A program made the position numbers and the translations under genes. Under the pieces are notes generated by a model. It was not told the origin of the DNA. It saw only the letters and a list, made by a program, of their open reading frames with translations, and did no database searches. From Schistosoma mansoni (taxonomy: Eukaryota > Platyhelminthes > Trematoda > Strigeidida > Schistosomatidae), in the NCBI RefSeq assembly GCF_000237925.1, contig NC_031500.1, positions 10,379,753-10,443,752 on the forward strand: DNA of 64,000 bases, given 5' to 3'. Below are positions 25,751-37,983 of the stretch, one piece after another; the stretch's first letter is position 1, and the number at the start of each line of letters is the position of its first letter.

Positions 25751-27261
25751 TTAATCTTAAGACAAATCTTCACTTGTGTTAATACTCTTTTGGAATTGAG
25801 TAATTATATGGGGTCCACTGCATTTTCGCATGAAATTCATTCATCCTTGTGTCTATTAAGCAACTTTGTTGTATAGCTTATACTAATTGGTGATGATCAC
25901 TCACTTCTAAACCCTTAATCGTTACTAGGAGGTATTTTGAATGAATTAGTGTTTCATGTAGGATTCGAAGACTTGTCATCTACTTTAACGAGTTGAGATG
26001 TTATCAATGAGCCATTCAAATTGAATGTTCTAATCCCCTCAAGACTGGAGGTACACCTTGATGACAAATACTTAGCACGAAATCTAGGTCGAGCTAGGCG
26101 ATTTCCTGTTAATCATTTAAAGTAATCACATTGTAACTCTTTTGAATACCATTCGACGATCAGAGTATGTACTCACTGTACTATTAAAAGTAGGCAATTT
26201 ATCAACAGATTATCATCAACAGAAACTGATTCAATTACTAAGGAAGATTTATCACACACTCTCTCAAACACACACACTGATTCATGTATATATGATATGA
26301 AAAATTTTTCACATGTATTACATTATCATATAAATAATCAACTCTAAAACATTAACAATAAAATAACTTTCTGGTTGTTTTGCGTTTTTTTTATCTTGTC
26401 TCCAGAAACGAGTTCAGATCCAAGTATGTGCGTTGGTGTATATCCATTTAAAAAAATGATAAGCTACCATTTACACAACTTACTCTAAAAACTTTGTTTC
26501 ACCCTCATACTCACATAAAAACACACTTTTCTGTTGTTTTTTTTTGTATATCTTCATGATTACGCACGTGTTCTTGTTTTTTTTCTCCATTGCACATAAG
26601 TACCCCTTACCCCCTAAAGAAAACATGATCTTGATTTCTTTTTTTTTTCTTATTTTTCTCCACCTTTTCTTTTACGATCATTTATTCATTTGGCTATGTG
26701 ATTTTTTTTTAAATTGTTCTTTTCATATATTCAATTTAAACATCATTAGGGTAGATAAAAAAAAAACTGATCTAGATTTAAACGAACGAATTTTTCTGTA
26801 AAAAAAGAGCTCTTTTAACGATTTTTTAGGTATAATATGCACTCCAATGTACATGCAGGTATGTGTGCATTTGGGTGTATTTTATTTAAACAAGATTTTA
26901 TAATGTGCTAATTGATATCTTCAATGTGTATAAAGGAGTGAATTGATGGAATGATTTCATTCATTTGTTAATCAATTCACATTGATATTTATTGTAAAAA
27001 AGCAAAACATTGATCAGTTCTTAATTGGATAGTATTCATTTCAATATATTATGATTGTAACTTTGAACTAAGACGTAAGATATCATAAAAGCTCTAGTTC
27101 AACAGGACCGTTCGTTGTTTTTCACAATGAAACAGTCCTCGACACAACATTTATAATAATGTAAAATTTTCTGAAAAATTTCAATGTTATGGAGTTTTGA
27201 ATAGAGGAAAATTACCATTTACTAGCGACGTTTATTTCTGGTTAATGTTCCTCTAGCAAGA

Positions 27262-27372
27262 TTTTTTTTCTACGGGATGGGGTTATCGACCCCATGCCCC
27301 ACCCTCCTTTACCTGGGCTTGGGACTGGCAGTAACTTTAGAAGATCTACAGGCAGAGTTATTAGCGACGTTA
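27262..27372 (+). repeat. Possible LINE-derived fragment
   Basis: GC-rich island CGACCCCATGCCCCACCC, CTGGGCTTGGGACTGGC and CTACAGGCAGAGTT in AT-rich DNA, a phrase I associate with retroelement UTRs. Weak call. Confidence 0.35.
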
Positions 27373-27834
27373 CCACAAGATATCAGATCAGTAAGGTGTG
27401 ATTCTTTAGACACATCTTAGTAATATAAATAACAATAGTATCATGTCAGTGATAAGGCATAGTTAATATGGTTTAATTAGAGGAAATAATAATTTTCAAA
27501 ATGAAAATTTAAGGTAATTAAAACATAGTGAATACTTCACAGTTACAACCAATTCTTATTCATGTCACCCAATATCTTAAAAGATTGATATTAGTTATCA
27601 TGTACAATCCAATCAGGCAGTTTACATCTATGCACACAACTTAGTTCACCAAAGCATAATGACATAATAAAGTAGTGAATTTATCAAGTCACGTTTGAGC
27701 GGTATTATTGTGAAAAAGATTATAATATTAGATATCTTATATCTAGATTAAACATATACAATTTGTTGAAATACTGAACGTATTAAGTTATTTAAGTTAT
27801 TCTCACTCAGTTAGTTGTTCACTACTCACACTAC

Positions 27835-28130
27835 GACTACCACAACTGTGGTGTGGGTTACTTATATCCACATAAGTAGTATATGGTGATGGTTAGGCAG
27901 AGGATCGATAAGGAAAGAACAGTAACGAAGCGCAATCGGTATGAAAGTGAATGAACAATGAAATCAGAGAATATGAACTGATATTTGTAGAAGGAAATAA
28001 ATGATTGATGGTTTGTAAATTAACTGTTTACTGTATTGTTATCAGATTTTAGTGAGATAGTCTGTAATTTTCGTGTCAAATATATTCGATTGTCCCCACT
28101 CATGTTCTCATTCACTACACTACTACTACC
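27835..28130 (+). repeat. Family D repeat, copy 1
   Basis: Shares blocks with the two other copies: ACTTATATCCACATAAGTAG, an A-rich GAAAGAACAG part, ATATTCGATTGTCCCCACTC and TTCTCATTCACTACAC. About 300 bp, no ORF, not recognised. Confidence 0.65.
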
Positions 28131-28711
28131 ACTACATTGTTCCTCTCCTTCCAAGTGAACTTTTTCTACTAATATCAAAAATCTATCTACGTGAAATTAT
28201 AATGTATCGAACAATCTTAGAATTAATCCAGTTTAATACAGAAAAATATGTTACTTTGCCCTTCAGTAATAAATTTCAAAACATTTTTTCGTTAGTAAAA
28301 TATCTATCTATCTATATCTATATATCAGTCGTTATTCCAGAAAAAAAAAATTTGGTTTAAGTCCCAAATGTTTGTTGCTCAGCAATAATTGACACAACAC
28401 CAATCAAACATTGAACTATGCAATTAGTGTATATATATTTTTTAAAAATCACCCCCCCTTTAATTACTTTTTTTTATACAAAAAGTACATATTTTATAAA
28501 CCTTTATCATGGTGTTACATAATTGTTGAATTAAATTTTGCATGAACCAATTCTTCTGTAGCATTTCTATCATTACAATCCTTATGTCATAGAAACCAAA
28601 AAAAAAATAAACGTTTGATAAAATCGAATCAAACTGTTATGTTGTTTTCTTTGTAAAATGTTTAAAAATAGTTGATTTTACAGTTATTTCATGTATGTAA
28701 ACTAATGTATA

Positions 28712-28772
28712 TATTTGTTCGTGTGTGTGTGTGAGAGAGAGAGAGTGTGTGTGTGCGAGAAAGAGATAAAGG
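28712..28772 (+). repeat. (GT)n/(GA)n microsatellite
   Basis: GTGTGTGTGTGAGAGAGAGA, then GTGTGTGTGTGC and more purines. Confidence 0.9.
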
Positions 28773-29557
28773 GGAAGGAGACAATAAAATTTGCTTAATT
28801 TTATAAATTTTGTGCAGTTCATAGTCCATAGAGATATTATTAGTAGTATTATTGTTACTATGATTGAAAATCTTTTACGTGCAGTTTCTGTCTCTTTCTC
28901 ATTATGTTTGCAGGCATGATTATGTGTGTGTGTGTAAGTTAATGAACATATAAGCTCATACATTTTGTTCTCTTTTGTGATACATGCCGAGAAAAATATC
29001 ACTAGTATATCGATTTATAATGGAGGCATAGTTATAATACACTTATTACTCCAGTTCTCTTTAATTAGAATAAAGGATATGTAGTTTCTCATTAGAACAG
29101 TTATGGAATACTTCTAAAATTGAAAACATAATATAAGCACAATAATAAATTATTTTACCTACACACACACACCCTTTGATTTGAATGATTTTATCGAAAT
29201 CAATAATGTAATTCAAGTGTGTTTTGTCTTATCTAAAAGTTAACACTGTAGTTGTGATTGTTTGTGTTCAAAGTTATTTCATCTACCAAGTAAGAAATAC
29301 CAACCACTTAATTCCAGCTAATTTATAAAATACAACCTTATATTGACACTTGATAATCTAAGGTGAGAATTATCAACTAAAGATAATTTCCCAGTTAATG
29401 TTAGCCAATCTATGACATAACCTATGTTGGATACCTAATATTTACTCACGTTATGTACTGAATGACTGGTTTATATCGACTTTTTTAATAGAAAATACAT
29501 TTCTATATTGTATTTGAAATACCAATAAAAGACATCACATATTTTTTTGTGGTGACA

Positions 29558-30067
29558 ATTTATTATAGCATTTAAACACGTAAATATTGGTACAAAAGGG
29601 GCACCAGATATATATGCGCCACACAAATCTCATTCGATTTGTGTGGGGACTATGATACTTCCCAGGTGCCCAAACTGAGGCAGGGGGCCACACCCGGAGC
29701 TATCGACCTAAAGATCTGATCCACGAGGAAGTGTAGCAACGTGAGGAGATGTAGTCCCATGGTAGCCGGTGACCAACGATTGATTCATACGCCATATGTT
29801 CCCTCAGGATACTGGAGCCCATGTGCACCATTGGTCTGGAATGAGGGTTTTCCAACTCTCCTAGGTGAACTTTCCGTGTCCAGCGAACAGGTTGAAGAGT
29901 CGGACATTCGCTTTTCGTCTTCTTAATTTCATGATAAACATCCCCGCCACGAGAAGGTAATGAGTAGGACTTCCCTGGGAGAGGCTATATACGCGTGACC
30001 ATATGAGAGCACTTAGAGAGGGAGAGCGGACTCTCCCAACTCTCGGCTGTACCATGGCATTTGGAGA
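29558..30067 (-). repeat. Family C element, near full length
   Basis: About 500 bp. On the minus strand it starts near TGCCATGGTACAGCCGAG, then CTCTCCCTCTC, GAGGACGAAAAGCGAATG, and ends GTACCAATATTTACGTG. No long ORF; a non-autonomous retroposon or the 3' part of a longer element. I cannot name it. Confidence 0.8.
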
Positions 30068-30699
30068 CTATGGTGACAAACTACTTCATCTTCTCATATC
30101 GGTTCACTGGAAGTTTCCATCAGTTTAGTGATCTTATTTATCAGTTAGTTACAATTCTGTACAGTTTTCCCCTGCCAGTTATTATCATATTTCATCTTCC
30201 TACTGTGTGATATACGTTTTAATGACTAATAAACTATTTCAAAAACATTCTAAACATCATTGTCGCCATTGGCTTCGTTTACATCATCACTTAATGTTGA
30301 GAAACAAAAAAGAAGGGTATTACAATTTTTAATTGTAAATATACAAAATTGAAATTGTCATCTAACTAATAGTCACCTTGTTGTGGACAATCATGGGTAT
30401 ATAAGTAAATTTTTACTACTACTATTATTGACATTTGAATACCTTCAATCACTCATTTACCCCTAAACATACGCATATACATATATATACATATATATGT
30501 ATTGTATGTATGTATATACAATTGATGATGATGGCATATAACATTGAAATTGGTTAATATAAACTAAACTTAGTTCACTTATCAACGAGAAAGTCTTTTT
30601 ATTTTAAAATGATATAAATAAATTTATGTTCATATTCTCATCATACCTTTTATTAACGTCATGTATATTAACTGTAATACATGTATACAATTACAGAAT

Positions 30700-30750
30700 A
30701 TACAGTACAGTACAGTACAATTCAGTATAGTACAATACAATGCAGTACAT
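30700..30750 (+). repeat. (CAGTA)n microsatellite
   Basis: ACAGTACAGTACAGTACAG followed by decayed units to about 30750. Confidence 0.9.
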
Positions 30751-31363
30751 TTTAATGATAAATTAAAATTTCTGATTACACATTAAATGTACATACACCT
30801 TTCGAGGACAAAGAAAGATTATGAATTAACTGAGTATACTAAACTTGTTTATATAAATATATCTACATAGAGAGAACGAGTGAGAGAGTTAGAGAGAGGG
30901 AGAGGAAGGGGGGGAGAGGAGATGGATAGAAACAGTTTGTTGATAAATATAATTATAAACTGTTTACGAAAAAAATTGACAGTTTTAAATGGATATCAAT
31001 AGTGTACACATTAACCAAATTGCATAATCGACAGAAAGTTAGTGCTATTTATTTGATAACTGAAAAATTTTTGGTAAATTTTTACAATTTGTCCATTAAT
31101 CATATAAATGTATGACTGAAATGATGTTTGTGTGTGTGTGAAGACGAAAAGTGGAAACTTGTATATATTGTAGGTATATAGATATTGGTTCCTTTTAAAC
31201 AGTAAACGTATCAATTAGATACATATCAATCAAATAGTTTATCAGTAGGTCATTTAAGATGAAGCAATTGTGAATGACAGTAACATAATAAATAAAACAA
31301 ATTTTATATAATTAAAATAATGAAAACTGAATTACATTTAACAATTTAAACTTCTATAGATTT

Positions 31364-31600
31364 TCTAGTTGAAATCATTAGTCAATTGAAGCTAGACCAC
31401 CATGGAAAACCTGGAAGCACTGGATGGCCGTTTCGTCCTATTGTGGGACTCCTCAGCAGTGCGCATCCACGATACCAGTTTGCGAGATTCGAAACCAGAA
31501 CCTATCAGTTTCGCGCGCGAGCGCTAAACCTCTAGAACCACTGATCTAGGTTTTCCATAATGGTCTAGCTTCAGTTGACTCATGATTTCAACTACTATTG
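31364..31600. repeat. Family A foldback element with intact minus-strand ribozyme
   Basis: The left arm starts TAGTTGAAATCATTAGTC and holds the ribozyme, then a minus-strand tRNA-like head (B box ATTCGAAACC, 31485-31550). The right end repeats the first 45 or so bases inverted (TAGGTTTTCCATAATGG to TTTCAACTA). The right-arm ribozyme is missing. Confidence 0.85.
31416..31466 (-). ncRNA. Hammerhead ribozyme, family A type, apparently intact
   Basis: Minus strand: stem I GCACTG pairs fully with CAGTGC; the core CTGAGGA (complement of 31450-31456) has the allowed variable seventh base G; stem II is GTCC/GGAC with a seven-base loop; then GAAA, a short stem III and ATC, with cleavage expected at 31422/31423. 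All conserved positions of the motif are kept. It differs from the family B ribozyme in core, loop and stem I. I do not know whether this class is already described. Confidence 0.75.
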
Positions 31601-32042
31601 TACATCTTAGTATTACTTTAATATAGACAAATAGTTCTGATTAAATGTGACCAAATCAATTCCATCGTGTGAAACTATGAATACATTTGACTTTTTATAT
31701 TGACTAGAAGATGATAGAGAAAACTTTTAAGCAAACAGGGGAAAGAGAACAATTTAAGAGATATTATAATTTTTGAAAAAGTTGATAAAACTATGAAACT
31801 ACTCGTTATTTATCATTGTTGCCACTTCAGAAAGAAGTAAGCGATCCACAGCACAATAAGTTTGTTCTGTTGTTATGGAATTTGATTTTCTTACTGTTTA
31901 TAATTGTGTTTGAACACAATAACACTTAAAATTCCTGGTTTATATTCGGTCTCTGTGACAGGATACATGTACTACGCATGTACAAAATCTTGAGTTTCAA
32001 AATTATTTTGTGTTTAATCTTCTTTTTGAATTGTATTCTATA

Positions 32043-32205
32043 GTTTATAGTTTATATCCAGTTATACGCCTATTAAAAACCAGCAGGAACTGAACATCTG
32101 CTTCATCCTGATGTAGAACTCCTCAGTAGTGTTCACTCATGACCCCACCAGGGATCGAACCCAAGAACTTCAGGTTTCTCAGTGGGCTGACTTGATAGAC
32201 ATTTT
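32043..32205 (-). repeat. Family A, old minus-strand copy
   Basis: Arm remnant (TTAAAAACCAGCAGGAACTG), hammerhead remnant (CTTCATCCTGATGTAGAACT, CTCAGTAGTG) and B box (GATCGAACCCAAGAAC). Decayed. Confidence 0.6.
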
Positions 32206-32445
32206 AAGTTAATCAGTTGAGTAGAATACCCTTATTGTTCCATATTATTTGCTAATATCTCTTTGAAAATGAAAAGAGAAGCGAGTAGTTCAAAAAGTAC
32301 TCTAATAAGTTAACTAAATTCACTGGTTTACTTGTAACAAAGTGGTACTATAATATTTCTCTTATCAAATTTTTCTATGTACAGGTTTTTTTCACATAGT
32401 TGCTACCAATAGTATTACGGTTACTTTGTTTTTCTTTTCTTTCAG

Positions 32446-32467
32446 TTTGGAAAATAATCCCATGCAA
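32446..32467 (+). CDS. Candidate 22-nt micro-exon
   Basis: A 22-nt stretch sits between a long pyrimidine tract ending in CAG (32441-32445) and GTAAGT at 32468, both close to ideal splice signals. Entering in phase 2, as the exon at 18757 would supply, it reads N-LENNPMQ and leaves in phase 0. Because 22 is not a multiple of three, including it shifts the frame of whatever follows. Micro-exons are a known feature of schistosome genes. There is no transcript evidence here and chance pairs of splice signals do occur in 20 kb of sequence. Confidence 0.35.
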
Positions 32468-32504
32468 GTAAGTTACGCAATAAACATTTACTTTATATCA
32501 ATTT

Positions 32505-32725
32505 ATAAGTATGTGAGAGCTTTGTAGACAATACTCTACTGTAGTATTGTTCATTCATGATCAAAGAGAGAGTCAAATTCCAGGACCACCAGTTACTAAC
32601 CTGAAAATGTTCAACCGATGTAGTCAGAAGCTGTGACTAATGGGGTTCAAGTATGCAGGTTGTGGAACAATTATCCGCCACGGGGAATAGGTGATAGTAG
32701 TGAAAGATAGCGAATTTATTCACGA
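32505..32725. repeat. Family A long form remnant, inverted
   Basis: Minus-sense B-box traces (AAATTCCAGGACCACC) followed by plus-sense leader traces (GGGGTTCAAGTATGCAGG to GGTGATAGTAG). It ends about 40 bp after the candidate micro-exon begins its intron, so that region is repeat-rich. Confidence 0.4.
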
Positions 32726-32954
32726 ATTAAATATTATTCTGTTCTCTACATATTGTGATTTAGTTAGATGAGCAGTATCGTACTATCTTTAACATCTATA
32801 GAGTTAATTCAAGGATTCTTTGAACTAAGTGACTTTCTTTCGAAGTTATTCATTTGTGTTATTAAAATCATAATTTATTTGCTTTGATAATGTTTAGTAA
32901 GACAATGAAAAATGTACGAGTGAAATTATTCAGCTTAGAATACTAAACAACTCA

Positions 32955-33035
32955 TTAGCCGAAGTGGATGGTGGCTATCAGTGAAATCCAGGACGACCGT
33001 CTCATTCCATTTGGGACTCGTCATCATATTCTCAG
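32955..33035 (-). repeat. Family B hammerhead fragment
   Basis: Minus-strand remnant: GAAATCCAGGACGACCGTCT then CATTTGGGACTCGTCATCAT. The core and cleavage region can be traced but stem III is changed. No head is visible. Confidence 0.55.
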
Positions 33036-33513
33036 TTAAATTAATGTTAATTTCTTATTCATATAATTTAACTATAATATTCCTCACGAAAAGGTCTCAC
33101 TTATGAGTGCACATCGTTGACGAGTCACATACTAGGATGAAACAAATATTCAGTGATATATAAATTCAGACCAGTCTGTGAATCTGTGATAATTAGAAGT
33201 ATTTGAATCATTGTACAAACTAGGAATTGCCGAAATAACTCATTCCAAGTCATAAGGAACTAGGTGTGCACAAATGAACGTATTGCATTTATAATTCAAA
33301 ATCTGGCGGTCGTCAAGTACAAAGGAATCATTAATTCATACAAACACCATAGAATCTCAACTATGTAGCCTGCATTTTTATTAACTTAGCTCAGTTATAA
33401 ACTTCATAGATCAATGCCACTTTTTAATCATATTTGTAAATACAAACTAAGATCATAAATCAATTATTTCACCACTTTTTTTCTCTCTTCTACTTTATCT
33501 TCTTCATGTACAG

Positions 33514-33588
33514 ACTTTTGAAAATACTACTTCACCCTTGTTTTCCTCATTCAAAGCCAATAGATCGATTGATGGTTAATACATCCAG
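33514..33588 (+). CDS. Candidate 75-nt exon readable in two frames
   Basis: The preceding tract is pyrimidine-rich and ends ATGTACAG; the exon is followed by GTATAT (33589). It is 75 nt, so in phase 2 entry it is open throughout and leaves in phase 2, matching 18757-18851 before it and 39415 after it. Entered in phase 0, as after the 22-nt micro-exon, it reads TFENTTSPLFSSFKANRSIDG's first residues and then meets TAA at 33577. The second reading looks more like the low-complexity style of this protein. Whether either form is used cannot be told from DNA alone. Confidence 0.3.
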
Positions 33589-36104
33589 GTATATATGTGA
33601 ATAAAACTCATTATAATGAAAGTAAGTCCTCTTTGAATGATTCTTATTTGAAATGATTTCGAAATATATTCATAGTTAGAATAAAATCAGTTGAGCTATG
33701 TCAGATTAAGTTGAATTGTTATGTTTTTAATGTTCTAGCAATTTCAGTCATTTTTTCTATTCATTCAATGAACTGTTGTATATTTGAGTGTAACTTCAAG
33801 AGAATGGAACTATTTGCAACTGTCTGTTATGAACAGACTCTAATACATACAATGAAATTTGAAAACGCTTTAGATAACCTTGATGAGTTTACAAGTCAAT
33901 AAATAAGATGAGACATGCATTTGCTTGATTCAAATGCTTGTCACTGTCTAACTTCAGTCTATATATGATTATTTTTAATCCAATTATTTTTCATATCATT
34001 ACAATCACCATTAAAAGTGACTTATGGGTATGGTCGATATACTCAAGTTGAACGTAACTAGTGTGACCCGCTAGTTTACATCGAAGCCAAGCTCCACATG
34101 TTAATACCTAACCTGGCTTACCCTATCTTGATCAACAGGTAATTCAATTTCCTCGACTTCTTCGTTACTATATAGTTTACGGAGTATTTAAATTATATTC
34201 GTCAACTTGTTAAATACAGCTTTCCTAGATATAGCTGTTATTAGGAAAGTCACCTTTCAAATGAAAGAGGAACGACGTTTTTATTAATTATCTGACATTT
34301 TGAAGTGTAACTTGTGTATTAAAATGATTTACCTCATTGAAATGTCAATTACCATTTTGCATTATATTGATAACACTTAACCTCACACAAAATAACGAGA
34401 TAACATTTAAGAAAAAGAAGACAGTGATAAACAGAGTATTATCAGACAGAAAAAAGTTCGGTAAATGAATTATGTAGTGAGAGATACTGTTCAGTTAGAA
34501 ATACAACCAACAGAAACTTCTTTCAGTTAAGAGAGCTCCATTGATTCTAATGAAGTCATGATTGATTTTGTCGTAAGCTACAGAGTTCCATTATCTATAA
34601 AATCTTGACCAATAAATGGTTATGGATCTTTAATGAAATAATCATGTTATTTATAATAACAGCACAAAAGAACACACAACAAGAACAATCTATTCTTCTC
34701 TTATTTGATTTCTCCCATTGACTAGATGATTCTAATGTGTTAATTCTGTTATCTCTTACGATGAATGTTTACTTATTCCGTCCTTTTCTATTCTTTCTTT
34801 CATTCATGTTATTTAAACACAAAAACAAACTTAATTTAGGCGCCTTTATTAATAATAGTACATCAGATACAATTGTCTGACTCATTATTCCTTTTCTGTT
34901 TTACGCTTACAATACATTATAATGGACGGAGAAAAGAATTCAATCTAATCTCATTTTCCTGCTTTTTCGGTCAGAACAAAGTAGAACAAAACATATATAA
35001 TGAATGAACCAGACAAATCTTTCACAACATATACATATATTTATCCATTTCACAGAAACGGAAGCAAACTTTGTATTTCAGATCACTTATGTATATTTCA
35101 TGAACCTTTTAAGCATATAGGTAAAAGAACACTAGCACACATAAATACACATAGAAGGGAACAGACAGTGAAAACAATGAATCATTCTTTCTGTGCTATA
35201 TCGTATATAGTGTTAATTTTAAAACCTTTCCTTAGTTTTTTTAAGCAAAGATGGATAATGGCTAACAGTGGAGTTCCTTATTTTATTGTATTATCCTTTT
35301 TAGAACAAGGCAATATCACTAGTCACGTGTCTGAGAAAATAATATTTATCCTTATTTTATCTTTCCATTGTATATACCCTATCCTCGTCCTATGATCTGA
35401 CATATATATATTCAAAAATCTATATTTTCTTACTGAGTTCAGTTTATCATTCCTTTTATTGTTTCTCCACCCCACGTCTTTTTTATCCCATCCATTTCAT
35501 TTTTCCATTTGACTGGAACTTGGAAAGAATTGTACAGAAGGAGAATTTTTCTATTTTGATAAGATTAGATTCAGAGTTCATTAATAATAATAATAATATT
35601 AATAATAATATGATCGGTTTTCCTGCACAAACATATTTTATTTGATAAACAGTGGATAAGACAAAGAGGTAAAAAAAAATGACTAGTCTACCATAAAAAT
35701 TTCTTTAAATTATGCCAAATATGTCAGATATATTAAAAAGTAGATGGTATTCAAATGTAAATGCATCGTTTTTAAACAAAAAATGAAAATAAGATAGTCC
35801 CATAGAACACAGAATCTAGTACATGAGTTCATTTTGGCATCATACAAATTATTAAAAAAAAATGATGCTACTAATATGATAAACCTACTGTTTCTCTTAT
35901 TACTTGTCCAGATATATCATAAGACTGAAACTGTTTCATTAAGTTCAAGATAGTGTTTTAGTTTTTCCAAAAAATCAATACGGCTAATAAATAACCTCCA
36001 TGCAATTGAAATCAATATTCCTTTCTAGAGATAAATAGAAAAGTAAAATGAAGGAGCTCTAATTCATTTTAGTACTTATTATTCGGACTTACTTGGAATT
36101 GTGT
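33589..36104. other. Possible giant intron, no exon seen
   Basis: A fragment matching the family B end (AGCAAAGATGGATAATGGC) is at 35243-35282. ORFs at 33711 and 35000 lack coding character and flanking splice signals. Confidence 0.5.
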
Positions 36105-36690
36105 TACTTAGGATTCGAACCCAATACTGTTCGCTTCAAACGTCATCATGTTATCAACTGATTCTTGATAGTCACTTACCTGTGCAATGGAGTTAAGTTT
36201 AAATTCGCCTGGTATGGAGATGGTGTTTGAAGTGAATAGTACTGGGTTCCAGTCCCGGAATGGACATCGACTCTGAGATGAAGGTACATTCAGCTGACGA
36301 ATCACAAATAGGATGAAACGGGCTTCCTGGATTCCACTGCTAGTTACTATCCATCATTCCTTAAAATGCTTGTGAATTAAGCCTATATCGAGGCAATACG
36401 TACAGTATGCACATATGCCAATTAGAGATTGACCAGTTACAGTCCTTAACATCAATGGGAAGATTCAAACGAACAGTATCATGTGAATTTAAACTTCACC
36501 CCATTGCACAAACAAGTGACTATCAGGACTCAGTATCTGAGAGGATAACGCGATAGCGTTTGAAACGAATGGTACTGGGTTAACATCCCAGAATGAATAT
36601 CAACTCTGAGATGCAGATACATCCAGCTGACGAATCACAAATAGGATGGGACGCGCGTCCTGGATTCCACCACTATCTATCTTTGCTTAT
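36105..36690 (+). repeat. Family B inverted piece followed by a 333-bp tandem dimer
   Basis: At 36108-36190 a minus-strand tRNA-like head (CGAACCCAATACTG) runs into the leader. At about 36200 the sequence flips to plus strand and continues with two complete tRNA-hammerhead units, at 36291 and 36624 (cores 333 bp apart). Hammerhead 1 (36284-36338) and 2 (36617-36670) both carry CTGACGA, but stem II is weakened (ATCA against GGAT) and the second has GGGA in place of GAAA. Confidence 0.85.
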
Positions 36691-37560
36691 TATTCGAATT
36701 GTTCAAAAACATTAATTTTCCGCTTGCATTAAAAGTACACAAAAAATATAAAAAAATGATCAACTTTATAAATATAAACAACATCAAAAAAAAAGAAAAA
36801 AAATGCAAAAAAGAAAGTGGCATAAAAATTGAAAAAAAAAATTAAAAGTAAATACCCATTTACATTATTCATGTTTCACACTTGTATAAATGACCTTCAT
36901 TTTACGGGCATGTTCAAATCTATTATACTATTCTATTCTTGTTTTAATAATAGGAGAAAATAATAAAATCAAATCAGTCAGTCAATCAGTCCGTCTAAAT
37001 TGTTTTTGACCTTATATTAATCTTAATAAAGAAATATCTATGGAAAGAAAGAAAAAATTTTATCAGGTTGTATCTTGTTTGTTTTTTTGATTTTCTATAG
37101 AATAGTTCAGATCAAAAAAATTAAACTGAACTGTTTTTTTAGGGGGGGGGAGGGGGAATTTGTTTGTTTTTTTAAGTTTATAAGGTGAATACTTTTTATT
37201 TCGTTTATAAAATTGGTCTTACCTTACCTCACTTCTTCAATTTTGAATAAAAGAGAGATTATTTTATAAATTACTAATCTAATTAATAATGAGTTGTTAA
37301 AGGAGAATTTTTAAAAAATTTTTGCATTCGTACAGTTGTTAAGATTCACATTAACTATTGGAGTTAAGGTAGAATTTTATAGGTTGGTTTTTGAAAGCTA
37401 ATTACATTTGATTGTAATAATATTTATATGAATAAGGCAGATGTTTATTATTCCCATTGAAATGAAACAGAAAGTAACTACCAATACTATTGTATTGGTT
37501 AACTTGTATGTAGATATCTTGGGATACTTCAGTAATTAGAATTGATTAATAATATATATT

Positions 37561-37818
37561 TAGTTTTATATAGTTGAAATCATGATTCAATTGAAGCAAG
37601 GCCACCATGGACAACCTGGAAGCACTGGACGGCCATTCCGTCCTATTGTGGAACTCCTCAGCAGTGCGCATTCACGACCCGCCTTGCGAGAGGAGTCCCA
37701 CAGTAGGACGAGACGGCCGTCCAGTGCTTCCAGCTTTTCAATGGTGGTCTAGCTTCAGTTGAATCATGATTTCAACTATATAAAATCACTAAAATCTCCA
37801 CAAAAACCCCCTTCCGAT
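37561..37818. repeat. Family A foldback element, ribozyme in both arms
   Basis: Left arm 37566-37680 (minus) and right arm 37690-37818 (plus) are inverted copies of one another over about 110 bp, joined almost directly at GCGAGAGGAGTC. Each arm has a hammerhead with CTGAGGA or its end, GGCC stem and GTCCAGTGC. The left has GGAA and the right GAGA in place of GAAA, so both cores have one key change. Confidence 0.85.
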
Positions 37819-37983
37819 ATATTTAATTATTTTATATTAATATAACTTATTTATAAGTAATATGTACCCGTTTTTGTTTTGAATAATACGGTTTGTAAGG
37901 AAGGTAACTGAGTTAGGAATTACTTATTAACTATTCAAATCATATTATGTGTAATAGTAAAATTCAAACTGTTATTCTATCCA

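Larger units (their letters stand above)
25751..31363. other. Possible giant intron, repeat-sparse part
   Basis: Except for families C and D and microsatellites (28.7, 30.7 and 30.87 kb) I find no exon with good splice signals and no opposite-strand gene. T-rich short ORFs near 26.5 kb are not protein-like. Confidence 0.5.

Noticed and set aside
26544-26801. Phe-rich ORF
   Set aside because: Produced by T-runs; no domain, no splice context.
33711-33902. 63-residue ORF as an extra exon of the zinc-finger gene
   Set aside because: No pyrimidine tract with AG in front and no donor after; phase does not help.
35000-35395. 131-residue plus-strand ORF
   Set aside because: Contains a family B end fragment (35243-35282) in the middle and shows no protein-like features.
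37141-37157. G-quadruplex or G-rich regulatory site
   Set aside because: Only one long G run interrupted by a single A; four separate G tracts are not present in a normal arrangement.
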